Assembly (NCBI RefSeq): GCF_014644295.1
Contig: NZ_BMKK01000001.1
Span: forward strand, 124,001-188,000
Direction: 5' to 3'
Source: Emticicia aquatilis
GTDB lineage: Bacteria; Bacteroidota; Bacteroidia; Cytophagales; Spirosomataceae
DNA length: 64,000 nucleotides
The position numbers and the translations under genes were made by a program. This document shows positions 16,625 through 25,475 of the stretch, piece after piece (the stretch's first letter is position 1; each line of letters begins with the position of its first letter). The notes below the pieces were generated by a model. That model saw only the letters and a program-made list of their open reading frames with translations, searched no databases and was not told the DNA's origin.

Positions 16625-18312
16625 CAAACCTCGACTGGATTTTACTTACTATTACATTGCTTTTTATTATCATTTATGGTGTTTATAAAAATCATAAAGA
16701 TAAAAACATAGACGGATACTTACTTGGTAATCAATCACTTCCGTGGTATCATGTTGGACTTTCGGTAATGGCTACCCAAGCCAGTGCCATCACGTTTCTT
16801 TCTACTACTGGACAAGGCTTCGACGATGGAATGCGTTTTGTACAATTCTACTTTGGTTTGCCTTTGGCAATGATAGTTTTGTGCGTTACGTTCATTCCAA
16901 TTTTTCATCGATTAAAAGTTTATACTGCCTACGAATACCTCGAAAAACGCTTCGATGGGAAGGTGAGAGTTTTCACTGCTTTTCTATTCTTGATTCAGCG
17001 AGGTCTTTCAACTGGAATTTCAATTTATGCTCCTTCAATTATTCTTTCAACAATTTTTGGCTGGGATATTTTCTGGACAAATATTCTGATGGGAGGAATG
17101 GTGCTGACATATACGGTTGTAGGTGGTACAAAGGCCATTTCATACACTCACCTCCAACAAATGATTGTTATTACGGTAGCAATGGTATTGGCGGGTGTCA
17201 TTGTAGTAATGATGCTTCCGCCCGAAATCGGCTTAGTGAAAGCATTGAAAATTGCTGGAAAAGCCAACCATACGAATGTCGTAAGTTTTGATTTTAACCC
17301 TAAAGACCGTTATAATCTGTGGTCGGGGCTGATTGGTGGTTTCTTTTTGCAACTCTCTTATTTTGGTACTGACCAATCACAAGTTGGGCGTTATCTAACG
17401 GGCGAGTCTATCACGCAAAGCCGTTTGGGTTTAGTAATGAATGGTTTGTTGAAAATCCCGATGCAATTTCTGATTTTATTGGTGGGGGTTTTGGTTTTTG
17501 TGTTTTATCAGTATAACTCGTCGCCTGTATTTTTCAACAAAGTCGAAACGGATAAGCTACTGAATAGCCAATATGCAACCGAATATAAAGCCTTAGAAAG
17601 TCAATACCAAAGCGTAACCGAGCAACGCAAACAGCTCTTAGTTGGCTCCGAAAATCTCACTGACCAACAGCTGGATGTTTATAAAGCTAATTTGTATAAG
17701 TCTGATTCGGCAATTAAAAGTATCAAAGGTGAAGTCGTGTCTTTAATCAAGAAAAATGACCCATCGGCCAGCACCAACGACCGAGATTTTGTGTTTCTCA
17801 GATTCGTACTCGACCACCTACCGCACGGCCTTATCGGGCTTTTGATTGCCGTTATTTTTGCGGCTTCAATGGGTTCTATTGCCTCTGCTTATAACTCTTT
17901 GGCGGCAACTTCGGTGGTGGATGTTTACCGAAAATTTTCAAAAACTACTCCAACCGAAAAGTCAGAACTCAACGCATCGAAAGTTTCAACCGTTTTGTGG
18001 GGGCTTTTTTGTATCTTTGTCGCACAATACGCCAACCAGCTTGGTAATATGATTGAAGTTGTCAATGTACTTGGCTCATTGTTTTATGGAATAATTCTTG
18101 GCGTATTCTTAGTCGCATTTTATTTCAAAAATATTGGCGGAACGGCCACTTTTTGGGCAGCAGTTATCAGTCAAGCTATTATTCTTGGTATTGGAATCCC
18201 GCAAGTAATTCTGAAAAAAGAGTGGATAGCTTATCTGTGGTTCAATCCGATTGGCTGTTTTTTGGTAATTGGTATTGCTTGGGTTTTGCAGAAATTTAGA
18301 TATAAATTATGA
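16621..18312 (+). CDS. Sodium:solute symporter family protein
   Basis: I chose the ATG at 16621 (563 aa, MTNLDWILLTITLL). An in-frame start at 16540 exists but would overlap the 49-aa gene by 85 bp in another frame. The protein has 13 or so hydrophobic segments, and the SSS signature region with GNQSLPWYHVGLSVMATQAS near residue 36 and FAASMGSIASAYNSLAATS near 415. A ~100-residue hydrophilic, charged insertion lies at about residues 310-400. It imports an organic solute (sugar, amino acid or anion) with Na+. The substrate is not predictable. Confidence 0.92.
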   Translation: MTNLDWILLTITLLFIIIYGVYKNHKDKNIDGYLLGNQSLPWYHVGLSVMATQASAITFLSTTGQGFDDGMRFVQFYFGLPLAMIVLCVTFIPIFHRLKVYTAYEYLEKRFDGKVRVFTAFLFLIQRGLSTGISIYAPSIILSTIFGWDIFWTNILMGGMVLTYTVVGGTKAISYTHLQQMIVITVAMVLAGVIVVMMLPPEIGLVKALKIAGKANHTNVVSFDFNPKDRYNLWSGLIGGFFLQLSYFGTDQSQVGRYLTGESITQSRLGLVMNGLLKIPMQFLILLVGVLVFVFYQYNSSPVFFNKVETDKLLNSQYATEYKALESQYQSVTEQRKQLLVGSENLTDQQLDVYKANLYKSDSAIKSIKGEVVSLIKKNDPSASTNDRDFVFLRFVLDHLPHGLIGLLIAVIFAASMGSIASAYNSLAATSVVDVYRKFSKTTPTEKSELNASKVSTVLWGLFCIFVAQYANQLGNMIEVVNVLGSLFYGIILGVFLVAFYFKNIGGTATFWAAVISQAIILGIGIPQVILKKEWIAYLWFNPIGCFLVIGIAWVLQKFRYKL

Positions 18313-18437
18313 GATATGAGTTATGAATTGGTTAGGTGATTAGTCCGAGATATAGTTTGGAGTTGAAAAGATTTTTTGTTTGCGTGTCTTATCTTGAATT
18401 GCATATCTCATAATTCATAACTAATATCTCATATCTA
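18308..18437. repeat. Inverted repeat of iterated ATGAGATATGAGTTATGAAT words
   Basis: The left part (18308-18331) reads TATGAGATATGAGTTATGAA. The right part (about 18400-18437) holds inverted copies of the same words, including CATATCTCATAATTCATAAC. It separates the symporter stop from the response regulator start and could form a long imperfect hairpin. Confidence 0.65.
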
Positions 18438-18448
18438 AAAACAAAGAT

Positions 18449-19141
18449 ATGGAAAAGAAAAAAATACTCATCGTAGAAGACGACCAACGTTTGGCCGAAA
18501 ACTTAGTAAAAGGTTTGTCAGAGAAAGACTTTGAAACCGAAATTGCTTTTGATGGACAAATTGGCCTTCGTTTTGCCCTAAGTGGTAAATACGATTTGAT
18601 TTTGCTCGATGTGAATTTGCCCTTAATGAATGGCTACGAGGTTTGTGCAAAAATCAGAGAACGTGACCGCCAAACGCCAATTATCATGTTGACGGCCTTA
18701 GGTGAAACCGATGATAAAATCTTAGGTTTTGAAAAAGGTGCCGATGATTATATCGTAAAACCATTTGAATACCGTGAATTGATTGCCCGTGTGAATGTTT
18801 TTTTGAAACGTGCCTACGCCGAAAACGAAACCAACGCAAATATTCTACGCATTGCCGACCTCGAAATTAATTTTGAGAGCAAAATGGCAACTCGACAAGG
18901 CAAACACATTGACCTTACACCAAAAGAGTTTTCGTTGCTCGAATACCTGATACGTAATAAAGGAAAAGTAGTTTCAAAGGCCGAAATTGCCGAGAAAATC
19001 TGGGAAGGAAATAATGCCGAAAATAGCTTAAATGTGATTGAAGTATATATCAATTTCCTCCGTAAAAAAATTGACAAAGATTTCGAACCAAAACTTATTC
19101 ATACCAAAACTGGGATGGGTTATGTTTTGAAAGATGAGTAA
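18449..19141 (+). CDS. OmpR/PhoB-family response regulator
   Basis: This 230-aa protein has a receiver domain with acidic pocket (VEDD), phospho-acceptor Asp54 in LLDVNLP, Thr in LTALGE and Lys in IVKPF. A winged-helix DNA-binding domain follows (LTPKEFSLLEYLI, and a C-terminal hairpin TGMGYVL). No kinase gene is adjacent. The histidine kinase at 9442-10818 is a possible partner. It is transcribed alone, between an inverted repeat upstream and a strong terminator downstream. Confidence 0.93.
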   Translation: MEKKKILIVEDDQRLAENLVKGLSEKDFETEIAFDGQIGLRFALSGKYDLILLDVNLPLMNGYEVCAKIRERDRQTPIIMLTALGETDDKILGFEKGADDYIVKPFEYRELIARVNVFLKRAYAENETNANILRIADLEINFESKMATRQGKHIDLTPKEFSLLEYLIRNKGKVVSKAEIAEKIWEGNNAENSLNVIEVYINFLRKKIDKDFEPKLIHTKTGMGYVLKDE

Positions 19142-19147
19142 CACAAT

Positions 19148-19217
19148 TCTCCGAATTGTGTCATTAAATGTGGCACACCTCTTTTATTGCGATAAACGAG
19201 GTGTGCCACATTTTTTT
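19148..19217 (+). terminator. Two tandem hairpins after the response regulator gene
   Basis: The first hairpin is ACACAATTC-TC-CGAATTGTGT just after the stop. The second pairs AATGTGGCACACCTC (about 19167-19181) with GAGGTGTGCCACATT (about 19199-19213) and is followed by a run of T. This is the most convincing intrinsic terminator in the window. It overlaps a spurious upstream extension of the next reading frame. Confidence 0.88.
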
Positions 19218-19284
19218 TCAAAAACTTCAATTTTTTCTTGCTATTTTTACATTTCAACTCAATCAACCTAAAAACTACTGTTCG

Positions 19285-21693
19285 ATGAAAGTATTGAAGA
19301 AAATCCTTCTCGGATTACTTATTTTGCTCGTTGTGGCGGGCATTGGAATCTATTTTTGGTTACAAAGCACCAAACCTACACTCGATGGCGAGTTACAACT
19401 CAAAGGACTAAAAGCACCAGTCGAAGTGCTTTATGATGACTACGGAGTTCCACATATTTACGCCCAAAACGAAGACGATTTATTTCAAGCATTTGGTTAC
19501 GTTCATGCCCAAGACCGCCTTTTTCAAATGGAATTACTCCTCCGTTTGGCAGATGGACGCTTAGCAGAACTTTTTGGCGAAAAAGCACTCCCATCAGATA
19601 AGTTTTTCCGAACACTCAGTTTCCGCCAGCACGCTCAATGGACGATTGATTCGGTGCTGATGAAAAACCCTAACGCACCATTCGTAAAAGCTGCACAAGC
19701 CTACATAAAAGGAGTAAACGAATACATCGAAAATGGCAAAACGCCTCCCGAGTTTTCAATTGCGGGCATCAAAAAAACACCTTTTGAAATGGCCGATATG
19801 CAGATAATTATGGGTTATATGGGTTTTACATTTGCCGAAGCTTTCCGCTCGGAAGCCATTTCTACCATGATTCAGAACAAATACGGCCCAGAATATTGGA
19901 AAGATGTAATGACAGGTTGGCCTACCAACGAACCAAAAATTCCAACTAACGCTCAAGAAAACATCGCTTCATCTACGGCTTTGGCACGCATGGCCAATCA
20001 ACTAACCAACATCGAAACCAATGCACTTTTTCCGCCTTATCATGGCTCAAATGGCTGGGTAATTGCTGGCTCGAAAACCAAGTCAGGCAAGCCAATTTTA
20101 TCGAACGATACCCACATTGCTTTTTCGCAACCTTCGGTTTGGTATGAAGCTCATCTCGAATGTCCAAACTTTAAGTTTTACGGTAATTTCTTGGCAGGAA
20201 CGCCAGTTGGAGCGTTGGGACATTCGCAATATGGCGGTTGGGGTTTGACAATGTTTGAAAATGACGACGTTGATTTTTTCCGTGAAAAAGCAAATCCTGC
20301 CAACGCCAACCAAGTTTGGTACAAAGACCATTGGGAAGATTTGAAAGTGCGTGAAGAAAGCATTAAAGTAAAAGATGCGGCCGATGTAAAAATTGCGGTA
20401 AAAACTTCTCGCCACGGAATCTTAATGAATGATAGTTTTGATAAAATGGCCGACCAAAAAGACCCGATTGCGTTGTGGTGGGTTTACAATCAATTTCCAA
20501 GCTATCATCTGGAGGCATTCTACGAAATGGCTCACGCAAAAAATGCTACCGAAGCAGGCAAAGCGTCAAGTAAACTTACGTCTCCAGGTTTAAATATTAT
20601 GTGGGGCGATACCGAAGGAAACATTGCGTGGTGGGCAGCCGGGAAATTGCCGAAACGTCCAGCCCACGTAAATCCAATGTTAATTTTAGATGGCTCAACA
20701 GGCAACGACGACCCACAAGGTTGGTACGATTTCTCGCTGAATCCTCAAATCTTAAATCCAAAACGTGGCATACTTTACACTGCTAATAATCAGCCAGCCG
20801 ATATGGGAAATGGCTTAGTGCCAGGATACTACGTTCCAGGGAATCGTGCAAGCCGAATCGAAGAACTTTTGTTTAATGATAAAAAAGATTGGACGCAGGA
20901 AAGCGTAAGAAAAGTAATCAATGATGTAACTTCTTCTTCGTTTAGTGGACTTTTGAAAGATATTCTGCCAGTAATTGATAAAAACAAGCTAAGTCCTTCG
21001 GCAAAAAGTGGTTTAGAAAAACTCTCGAAATGGGACGGTTCGCACGATTTAGAAGACATTGAACCAACAATTTACTACCGTTTTCTTTATCATTTTTTTG
21101 TAAATACCATCAAAGATGAATTGGGCAACGAAGTTTTCAAGGCTTTTGAACACAACGGAAATTTCAAGCGAAATATGGCAACATTGATGCGAAATGATGC
21201 TTCGCCGTGGTGGGATAATATTTCGACAAAAAACAAAGAAACTCGCAAAGAAATCTTGACAACGTCGCTGAATGAAGCATTGGTAAGTCTCGAAAAACAA
21301 CTTGGCAACGACATGACTGCGTGGAAATGGGAAAAAGTACATACGCTTACGCATAATCATCCACTCGGTATTTTGCCAGTTGTAGGAAAATATTTCAATG
21401 TTGGGCCACTTCCAGCCCCAGGTGGCCGAGAAACCATCAATAATCTTGATTTTTCGGTCGATTCGAGCGGCACTTATAAAGTTACTTATGGCCCAGCTTT
21501 ACGCAGAATTGTTGATTTTGCCGATGTCGAACATGGTCGAAGCGTACTACCAACTGGTCAATCAGGACATTTTTTAAGCAAACACTACGACGACCAAGCC
21601 GAAATGTTTGTGAAAGGTGGTTCACGCCCCGAACTGATGAATCGAGCAGAGATTGAAAAGGTGAAAACAGGAAAGTTGATTTTGAAACCTTGA
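19285..21693 (+). CDS. Penicillin acylase family protein (N-terminal nucleophile hydrolase)
   Basis: I chose the ATG at 19285 (802 aa, MKVLKKILLGLLILLVVAG). A frame open from 19168 runs through the preceding terminator and is unlikely. The N-terminus is a signal anchor or peptide. The alpha part contains YGVPHIYAQN. The beta-subunit nucleophile is Ser255 in HGSNGW, the residue exposed by self-cleavage, followed by PILSNDTH. Family members deacylate beta-lactams, acyl-homoserine lactones or other N-acyl compounds in the periplasm. The true substrate is unknown. It is a single gene. Confidence 0.92.
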   Translation: MKVLKKILLGLLILLVVAGIGIYFWLQSTKPTLDGELQLKGLKAPVEVLYDDYGVPHIYAQNEDDLFQAFGYVHAQDRLFQMELLLRLADGRLAELFGEKALPSDKFFRTLSFRQHAQWTIDSVLMKNPNAPFVKAAQAYIKGVNEYIENGKTPPEFSIAGIKKTPFEMADMQIIMGYMGFTFAEAFRSEAISTMIQNKYGPEYWKDVMTGWPTNEPKIPTNAQENIASSTALARMANQLTNIETNALFPPYHGSNGWVIAGSKTKSGKPILSNDTHIAFSQPSVWYEAHLECPNFKFYGNFLAGTPVGALGHSQYGGWGLTMFENDDVDFFREKANPANANQVWYKDHWEDLKVREESIKVKDAADVKIAVKTSRHGILMNDSFDKMADQKDPIALWWVYNQFPSYHLEAFYEMAHAKNATEAGKASSKLTSPGLNIMWGDTEGNIAWWAAGKLPKRPAHVNPMLILDGSTGNDDPQGWYDFSLNPQILNPKRGILYTANNQPADMGNGLVPGYYVPGNRASRIEELLFNDKKDWTQESVRKVINDVTSSSFSGLLKDILPVIDKNKLSPSAKSGLEKLSKWDGSHDLEDIEPTIYYRFLYHFFVNTIKDELGNEVFKAFEHNGNFKRNMATLMRNDASPWWDNISTKNKETRKEILTTSLNEALVSLEKQLGNDMTAWKWEKVHTLTHNHPLGILPVVGKYFNVGPLPAPGGRETINNLDFSVDSSGTYKVTYGPALRRIVDFADVEHGRSVLPTGQSGHFLSKHYDDQAEMFVKGGSRPELMNRAEIEKVKTGKLILKP

Positions 21694-21716
21694 GATGTAA
21701 CGAGTTGGGGAAAAAT

Positions 21717-22127
21717 CTATGGATAACGCCCCAACTCAAATAGTAGTTTTCTAAGAATTAATAAATCTGGTTCATTAAATTTGAATATTTTTATACTTGC
21801 TTGTCCGATGGGAGTTTTTGCAATTATTTCACCATCGGAAATGTCAAAATGCTCTATCCAGTTATGTATTCTTGGATTATACAGCACCACAATGTTACTG
21901 AAATCATTTAAAAGTGTGGCAAAATCAGCCCCCTTATGCTGATTACAATGTGGACAAGCGTAAGCTAAATTTTCAATGGCATTTGTACCACCATGTTTGA
22001 TGGCAATTATATGGTCAATTTCAAAAGATAAAAACAAATCATCAGAATGAATATGACAATATTCACAACGAAAATTGGCTCGTTGTGCCACCGCAAGTTG
22101 AATTCGTTCAGGAATTGCTTGTCTCAT
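21717..22127 (-). CDS. HNH endonuclease
   Basis: This 136-aa protein has the HNH core: CEYCH near residue 20, FEIDHIIAIKHGG near 35, NLAYACPHCNQHKG near 53. Two CxxC pairs should bind a structural zinc. The nuclease module occupies the first ~65 residues; the rest is a short unknown tail. The gene starts inside the stop of the upstream 79-aa ORF (4-bp ATGA overlap), so the two are co-translated. The pair recalls small mobile or defence-linked HNH cassettes, but the target is unknown. Confidence 0.9.
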   Translation of the reverse strand: MRQAIPERIQLAVAQRANFRCEYCHIHSDDLFLSFEIDHIIAIKHGGTNAIENLAYACPHCNQHKGADFATLLNDFSNIVVLYNPRIHNWIEHFDISDGEIIAKTPIGQASIKIFKFNEPDLLILRKLLFELGRYP

Positions 22128-22363
22128 TTATTCATAATCAATTGATTAGCACGAGCTTTAGCAAGCCCAATAAATAAATCAAGGGCTAAAAACCGCTCAA
22201 GTTCTGAAGTTTCATCAAGCGTGATAGTTCCATTTTTTTTCCTAAAAACTAAATTTTCTACACGCTCCGACATTACATTCGATGCTTTGAGTTTAACAAT
22301 CTTTTCGGGATTCATCTGAGCAATTAAGCTCGCTACATCCCCAAATGCTTCTGATACGCTCAT
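22124..22363 (-). CDS. Small hypothetical protein coupled to the HNH endonuclease
   Basis: This 79-aa protein (MSVSEAFGDVASLIAQMNPE...) is soluble and largely helical, with a central RKKNGTITLDETSELERFLA segment reminiscent of small antitoxin-like proteins. It overlaps the HNH gene by 4 bp. It may be a partner or regulator of the nuclease (inference). No recognised domain. Confidence 0.65.
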   Translation of the reverse strand: MSVSEAFGDVASLIAQMNPEKIVKLKASNVMSERVENLVFRKKNGTITLDETSELERFLALDLFIGLAKARANQLIMNK

Positions 22364-22428
22364 TTTTAGTATATTTATATGTTAACAAAGATATAAGAAA
22401 AAAATTGTGTTTGTAAATTTTGATAATA

Positions 22429-22501
22429 ATTCGACCATTACAACAAAAGACTTTTTATTGCAAATCGCTAAAAACCACATTTTGGTCGAATTTTTATTCA
22501 A
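22429..22501. promoter_or_regulatory. Widely spaced inverted repeat upstream of the molybdenum hydroxylase operon
   Basis: ATTCGACCA at 22429-22437 is perfectly inverted as TGGTCGAAT at 22493-22501. The element lies in the divergent region between the HNH pair and the hydroxylase genes, about 80 bp before the start at 22584. It could be an operator for a dimeric regulator. The evidence is symmetry and position only. Confidence 0.35.
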
Positions 22502-22583
22502 AACTTTATACTTTTAGCATATTTTCAAGAACTTTTAGTGTAATTTTAGTTATAGATTCAGACATTCAATAAACATTTCGATA

Positions 22584-23042
22584 ATGGCAAATTATAACCT
22601 CAAAATCAACGGTCAAACCCTCAAAACCGAAGCATCGCCTGATACACCATTATTATGGGTCTTGCGTGATAATCTCGGACTTGTAGGTACAAAGTACGGT
22701 TGCGGAATGGCTCAGTGCGGAGCTTGCACGGTACATATCAATGGCGAAGCAACTCGCTCGTGCGTGTTACCTGTTTCAGCGGTTGCTGATGCAACAATCA
22801 CCACAATTGAAGGACTTTCTGAAAAAGGTGACCATCCTGTCCAAAAAGCTTGGGATGCCATCGACGTACCACAATGTGGCTACTGCCAGACTGGACAAAT
22901 GATGACGGCGGCGGCTTTCTTGAAAAAGAATGCAAAACCAAGTTTGGAAGAAATTGAAGCGGCGATGTCAGGAAATATTTGCCGTTGCGGTACTTATCAC
23001 CGAATCAAAGAAGCGGTTCAGTTAGCGGCAACAAAAATGTAA
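22584..23042 (+). CDS. (2Fe-2S)-binding small subunit of a molybdenum hydroxylase (IorA-like)
   Basis: This 152-aa protein has an N-terminal plant-type ferredoxin domain with [16 protein letters not shown], and a C-terminal [2Fe-2S]-binding helical domain with [10 protein letters not shown] and NICRCGTY. This is the usual two-cluster small subunit of the xanthine dehydrogenase / isoquinoline 1-oxidoreductase family. It passes electrons from the molybdopterin site. The large subunit follows after ~96 bp. No flavin subunit is present, as is usual for the Ior type. No maturation (XdhC-like) gene is nearby. Confidence 0.93.
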   Translation: MANYNLKINGQTLKTEASPDTPLLWVLRDNLGLVGTKYGCGMAQCGACTVHINGEATRSCVLPVSAVADATITTIEGLSEKGDHPVQKAWDAIDVPQCGYCQTGQMMTAAAFLKKNAKPSLEEIEAAMSGNICRCGTYHRIKEAVQLAATKM

Positions 23043-23138
23043 TTTTGAATGAGTGAATGTTAGAATGATAGAATAAAGTTTTGACTATCAATCTTTTACT
23101 TATTTTTCGTCTATCATCCAAAATAAACAGATACTATA

Positions 23139-25286
23139 ATGACAAAAAATAATAGCCGACGAGATTTTCTAAAGTCAACCGCACTGAGTGCTGGTGGCTT
23201 AATATTGGGTTTCAATTGGTTTGGACAAGAGGCTTCGGCGGCCACAGTAGTAGAAGGTATAGCAAACGAAGCAGGCAACACTGCTTTCAATGCCTTTTTA
23301 TCTATCCAAACTGACGGAATCGTAACGATTTTTTCACCAAATCCTGAAATCGGACAAGGTATCAAAACTGCTTTCCCGATAATCGTGGCCGAAGAATTAG
23401 ATGCTGATTGGGCAAACGTAAAAGTTGTACAAGCTCCGCTCGACACCAAGAAATTTGAACGCCAAGTAGCTGGTGGTAGTGGTTCGATTCCTCATTCGTG
23501 GCAACGCCTCCGCAAAGCAGGTGCAACAGCCCGCCAAATGTTGGTTGAAGCGGCCGCCAAACGTTGGGGAGTTTCGGCAAGTGAATGTTCGACCGAAAAA
23601 AGTTTTGTGATTCATACAGCATCAGGCAAAAAGTTGGGCTATGGAGAATTGGCGACAGAAGCTGCTAAACTCACCCCACCAACTGATGTAAAATTGAAAG
23701 ATAAAAAAGATTTCAAACTCATTGGCTCTACCGTAAAAGGCGTTGATAATCAGGCACTTTTAACAGGAAAACCACTTTTTGGACTCGATTTTTATCGTGA
23801 AGGCATGAAATTCGCCATGATTCAGCGTCCGCCTGCTTTTGGAATGAAACTCAAATCATTTGATGCTTCTGCGGCGAAAGCTTCGGCAAGTGGTATTGAA
23901 GTGGTTTCGCTCAAAGATAAAGTTGCCATCGTTGGAAAATCGACATGGGAAGTTAAAAAAGCCCGTGATTTAGTTAAAATCGAATGGGAGAAAGCCGCTA
24001 ACCTCGAAAGTAGCGACGACCATAATAGAATTTTTAAAGAGTTATTGGATGGAAAAGCAGAAGTACGTAGAAAAGATGGTGATGTGGAAACGGCTTTCAA
24101 GGATGCAGCAAAAATCGTAGAAGCCGAATATCAATGTCCGTTTTTACCGCACAACCCGATGGAGCCAATGAACTTCTTCGCTCACGTGAGAGAAGATGGA
24201 GTCGAATTAGTTGGTCCAACCCAAACACCACAAAATGCACAAAACCAAACTGCCAAATTGCTCAATATTCCAGCCGAAAAAGTAACGGTTGAATTGACAA
24301 AAATGGGTGGTGGATTCGGACGTCGTTTGGGAACAGACTACGTTTTGGAAGCGGCCGAACTTTCAAGCATTATCAAAGCCCCAGTAAAAGTAATGTGGAC
24401 TCGTGAAGATGATATGAGTGGAGGTAGTTACCGTCCAGCTGTTCGTTATCGTTTCCGTGCGGCTCTCGATAAACAAGGCAATATGATTGGCTACACACTC
24501 CGTGGAGCAGGTATTAATGCAGGAAACTCAACTCGACAAGATAATTTTCCAGCGGGAGCAGTTTCAAACTTATTGATTGATTCGGCCGAGCACAAATCAC
24601 CAATTACAACAGGCCCGTGGAGAGCTCCAATTACTAATTTCTTGGCATTTGCCGAACAATCTTTCCTTGATGAAGTAGCGACAGCCGCAGGTAAAGATGC
24701 CGTACAATTCAGACTTGAATTACTGGAAAAAGCCAAAACTGCTCCAACAGGTGAAATAAAATATAACATCGACCGCATGAAAGCTGTTATTGAATTGGCG
24801 GCTGAAAAATCTGGTTGGGGTAAAAAGAAAAAAGGTGTAAGTCTCGGTTTCAGTGTTTATTTCTCACACGCATCTTATGTTGCTCAAGTGGCAGAAGTAG
24901 TAATGAAGAAAGGGAAACCAGTTTTACAAAAAATTTACGCTGCCGTTGATTGTGGAATAGTAGTCAATCAAAGTGGAGCAAGAAACCAAGTTACTGGTGG
25001 AATCGTTGACGGTATCGGTCACGCCATGTACGGAAACTTGACTTTCAAAGACGGTACGCCAGACCAGAAGAATTTCAACGCTTTTAGATTGATAAAAATG
25101 AACGAAATTCCTGCAATAGAAGTAAGTTTCGTCAATAATGGCATCGACCCAACTGGTTTAGGTGAGCCAGCTCTCCCTCCTACTGGTGGTTCGGTTGCCA
25201 ATGCTATTTTTAAAGCGACTGGCAAGCGTTTACGTAATCAACCTTTTATTGAAGAAGACCAAAAGTTGTTTGAGAGTGTCTCTTGA
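23139..25286 (+). CDS. Molybdopterin-binding large subunit of a molybdenum hydroxylase (IorB-like), Tat-exported
   Basis: This 715-aa protein opens with a twin-arginine signal (SRRDFLKSTALSAGG), so it is folded with cofactor and exported to the periplasm, probably with the small subunit. Characteristic segments include ILSIQTDG-like strand repeats, PNPEIGQGIKT, GGGFGRRLGTDYV and GLGEPALPPTGGSVANAIF with the catalytic Glu (GEPA). The family hydroxylates N-heterocycles or oxidises aldehydes. The substrate is not predictable. The length is a normal IorB size. A strong terminator follows. Confidence 0.92.
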   Translation: MTKNNSRRDFLKSTALSAGGLILGFNWFGQEASAATVVEGIANEAGNTAFNAFLSIQTDGIVTIFSPNPEIGQGIKTAFPIIVAEELDADWANVKVVQAPLDTKKFERQVAGGSGSIPHSWQRLRKAGATARQMLVEAAAKRWGVSASECSTEKSFVIHTASGKKLGYGELATEAAKLTPPTDVKLKDKKDFKLIGSTVKGVDNQALLTGKPLFGLDFYREGMKFAMIQRPPAFGMKLKSFDASAAKASASGIEVVSLKDKVAIVGKSTWEVKKARDLVKIEWEKAANLESSDDHNRIFKELLDGKAEVRRKDGDVETAFKDAAKIVEAEYQCPFLPHNPMEPMNFFAHVREDGVELVGPTQTPQNAQNQTAKLLNIPAEKVTVELTKMGGGFGRRLGTDYVLEAAELSSIIKAPVKVMWTREDDMSGGSYRPAVRYRFRAALDKQGNMIGYTLRGAGINAGNSTRQDNFPAGAVSNLLIDSAEHKSPITTGPWRAPITNFLAFAEQSFLDEVATAAGKDAVQFRLELLEKAKTAPTGEIKYNIDRMKAVIELAAEKSGWGKKKKGVSLGFSVYFSHASYVAQVAEVVMKKGKPVLQKIYAAVDCGIVVNQSGARNQVTGGIVDGIGHAMYGNLTFKDGTPDQKNFNAFRLIKMNEIPAIEVSFVNNGIDPTGLGEPALPPTGGSVANAIFKATGKRLRNQPFIEEDQKLFESVS

Positions 25287-25304
25287 TAAATGAAGTTATA
25301 TTTG

Positions 25305-25347
25305 CTAAAAAAGCCGAATCAGTATCAAAACTGATTCGGCTTTTTAG
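25305..25347 (+). terminator. Intrinsic terminator after the molybdenum hydroxylase genes
   Basis: Arms CTAAAAAAGCCGAATCAGT (25305-25323) and ACTGATTCGGCTTTTTAG (25330-25347) pair strongly with a 6-nt loop and a T run on the plus strand. It sits 19 bp after the stop. Confidence 0.9.
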
Positions 25348-25370
25348 TTTGAGCAAAAACTTTAATTCTC

Positions 25371-25391
25371 GCAAGCTCGAATCCTGCACCC
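25371..25391 (+). other. Possible tRNA 3'-end-like fragment
   Basis: GCAAGCTCGAATCCTGCACCC resembles a T-arm (loop CTCGAAT, stem with one mismatch) plus part of an acceptor strand. No other tRNA part is visible upstream. It may be an old attachment-site remnant or chance. Confidence 0.2.
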
Positions 25392-25475
25392 TATTCTAAA
25401 TCGTAAATCGGATGATTTTAGACCGTAAGGGATACCACCTCACCTTTAGGTATGTATTCCACAAAAATACAGGTT

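Noticed and set aside
19168-19284. Upstream extension of the penicillin acylase
   Set aside because: It runs through an intrinsic terminator, and MKVLKKILLGLL at 19285 is a normal signal sequence.
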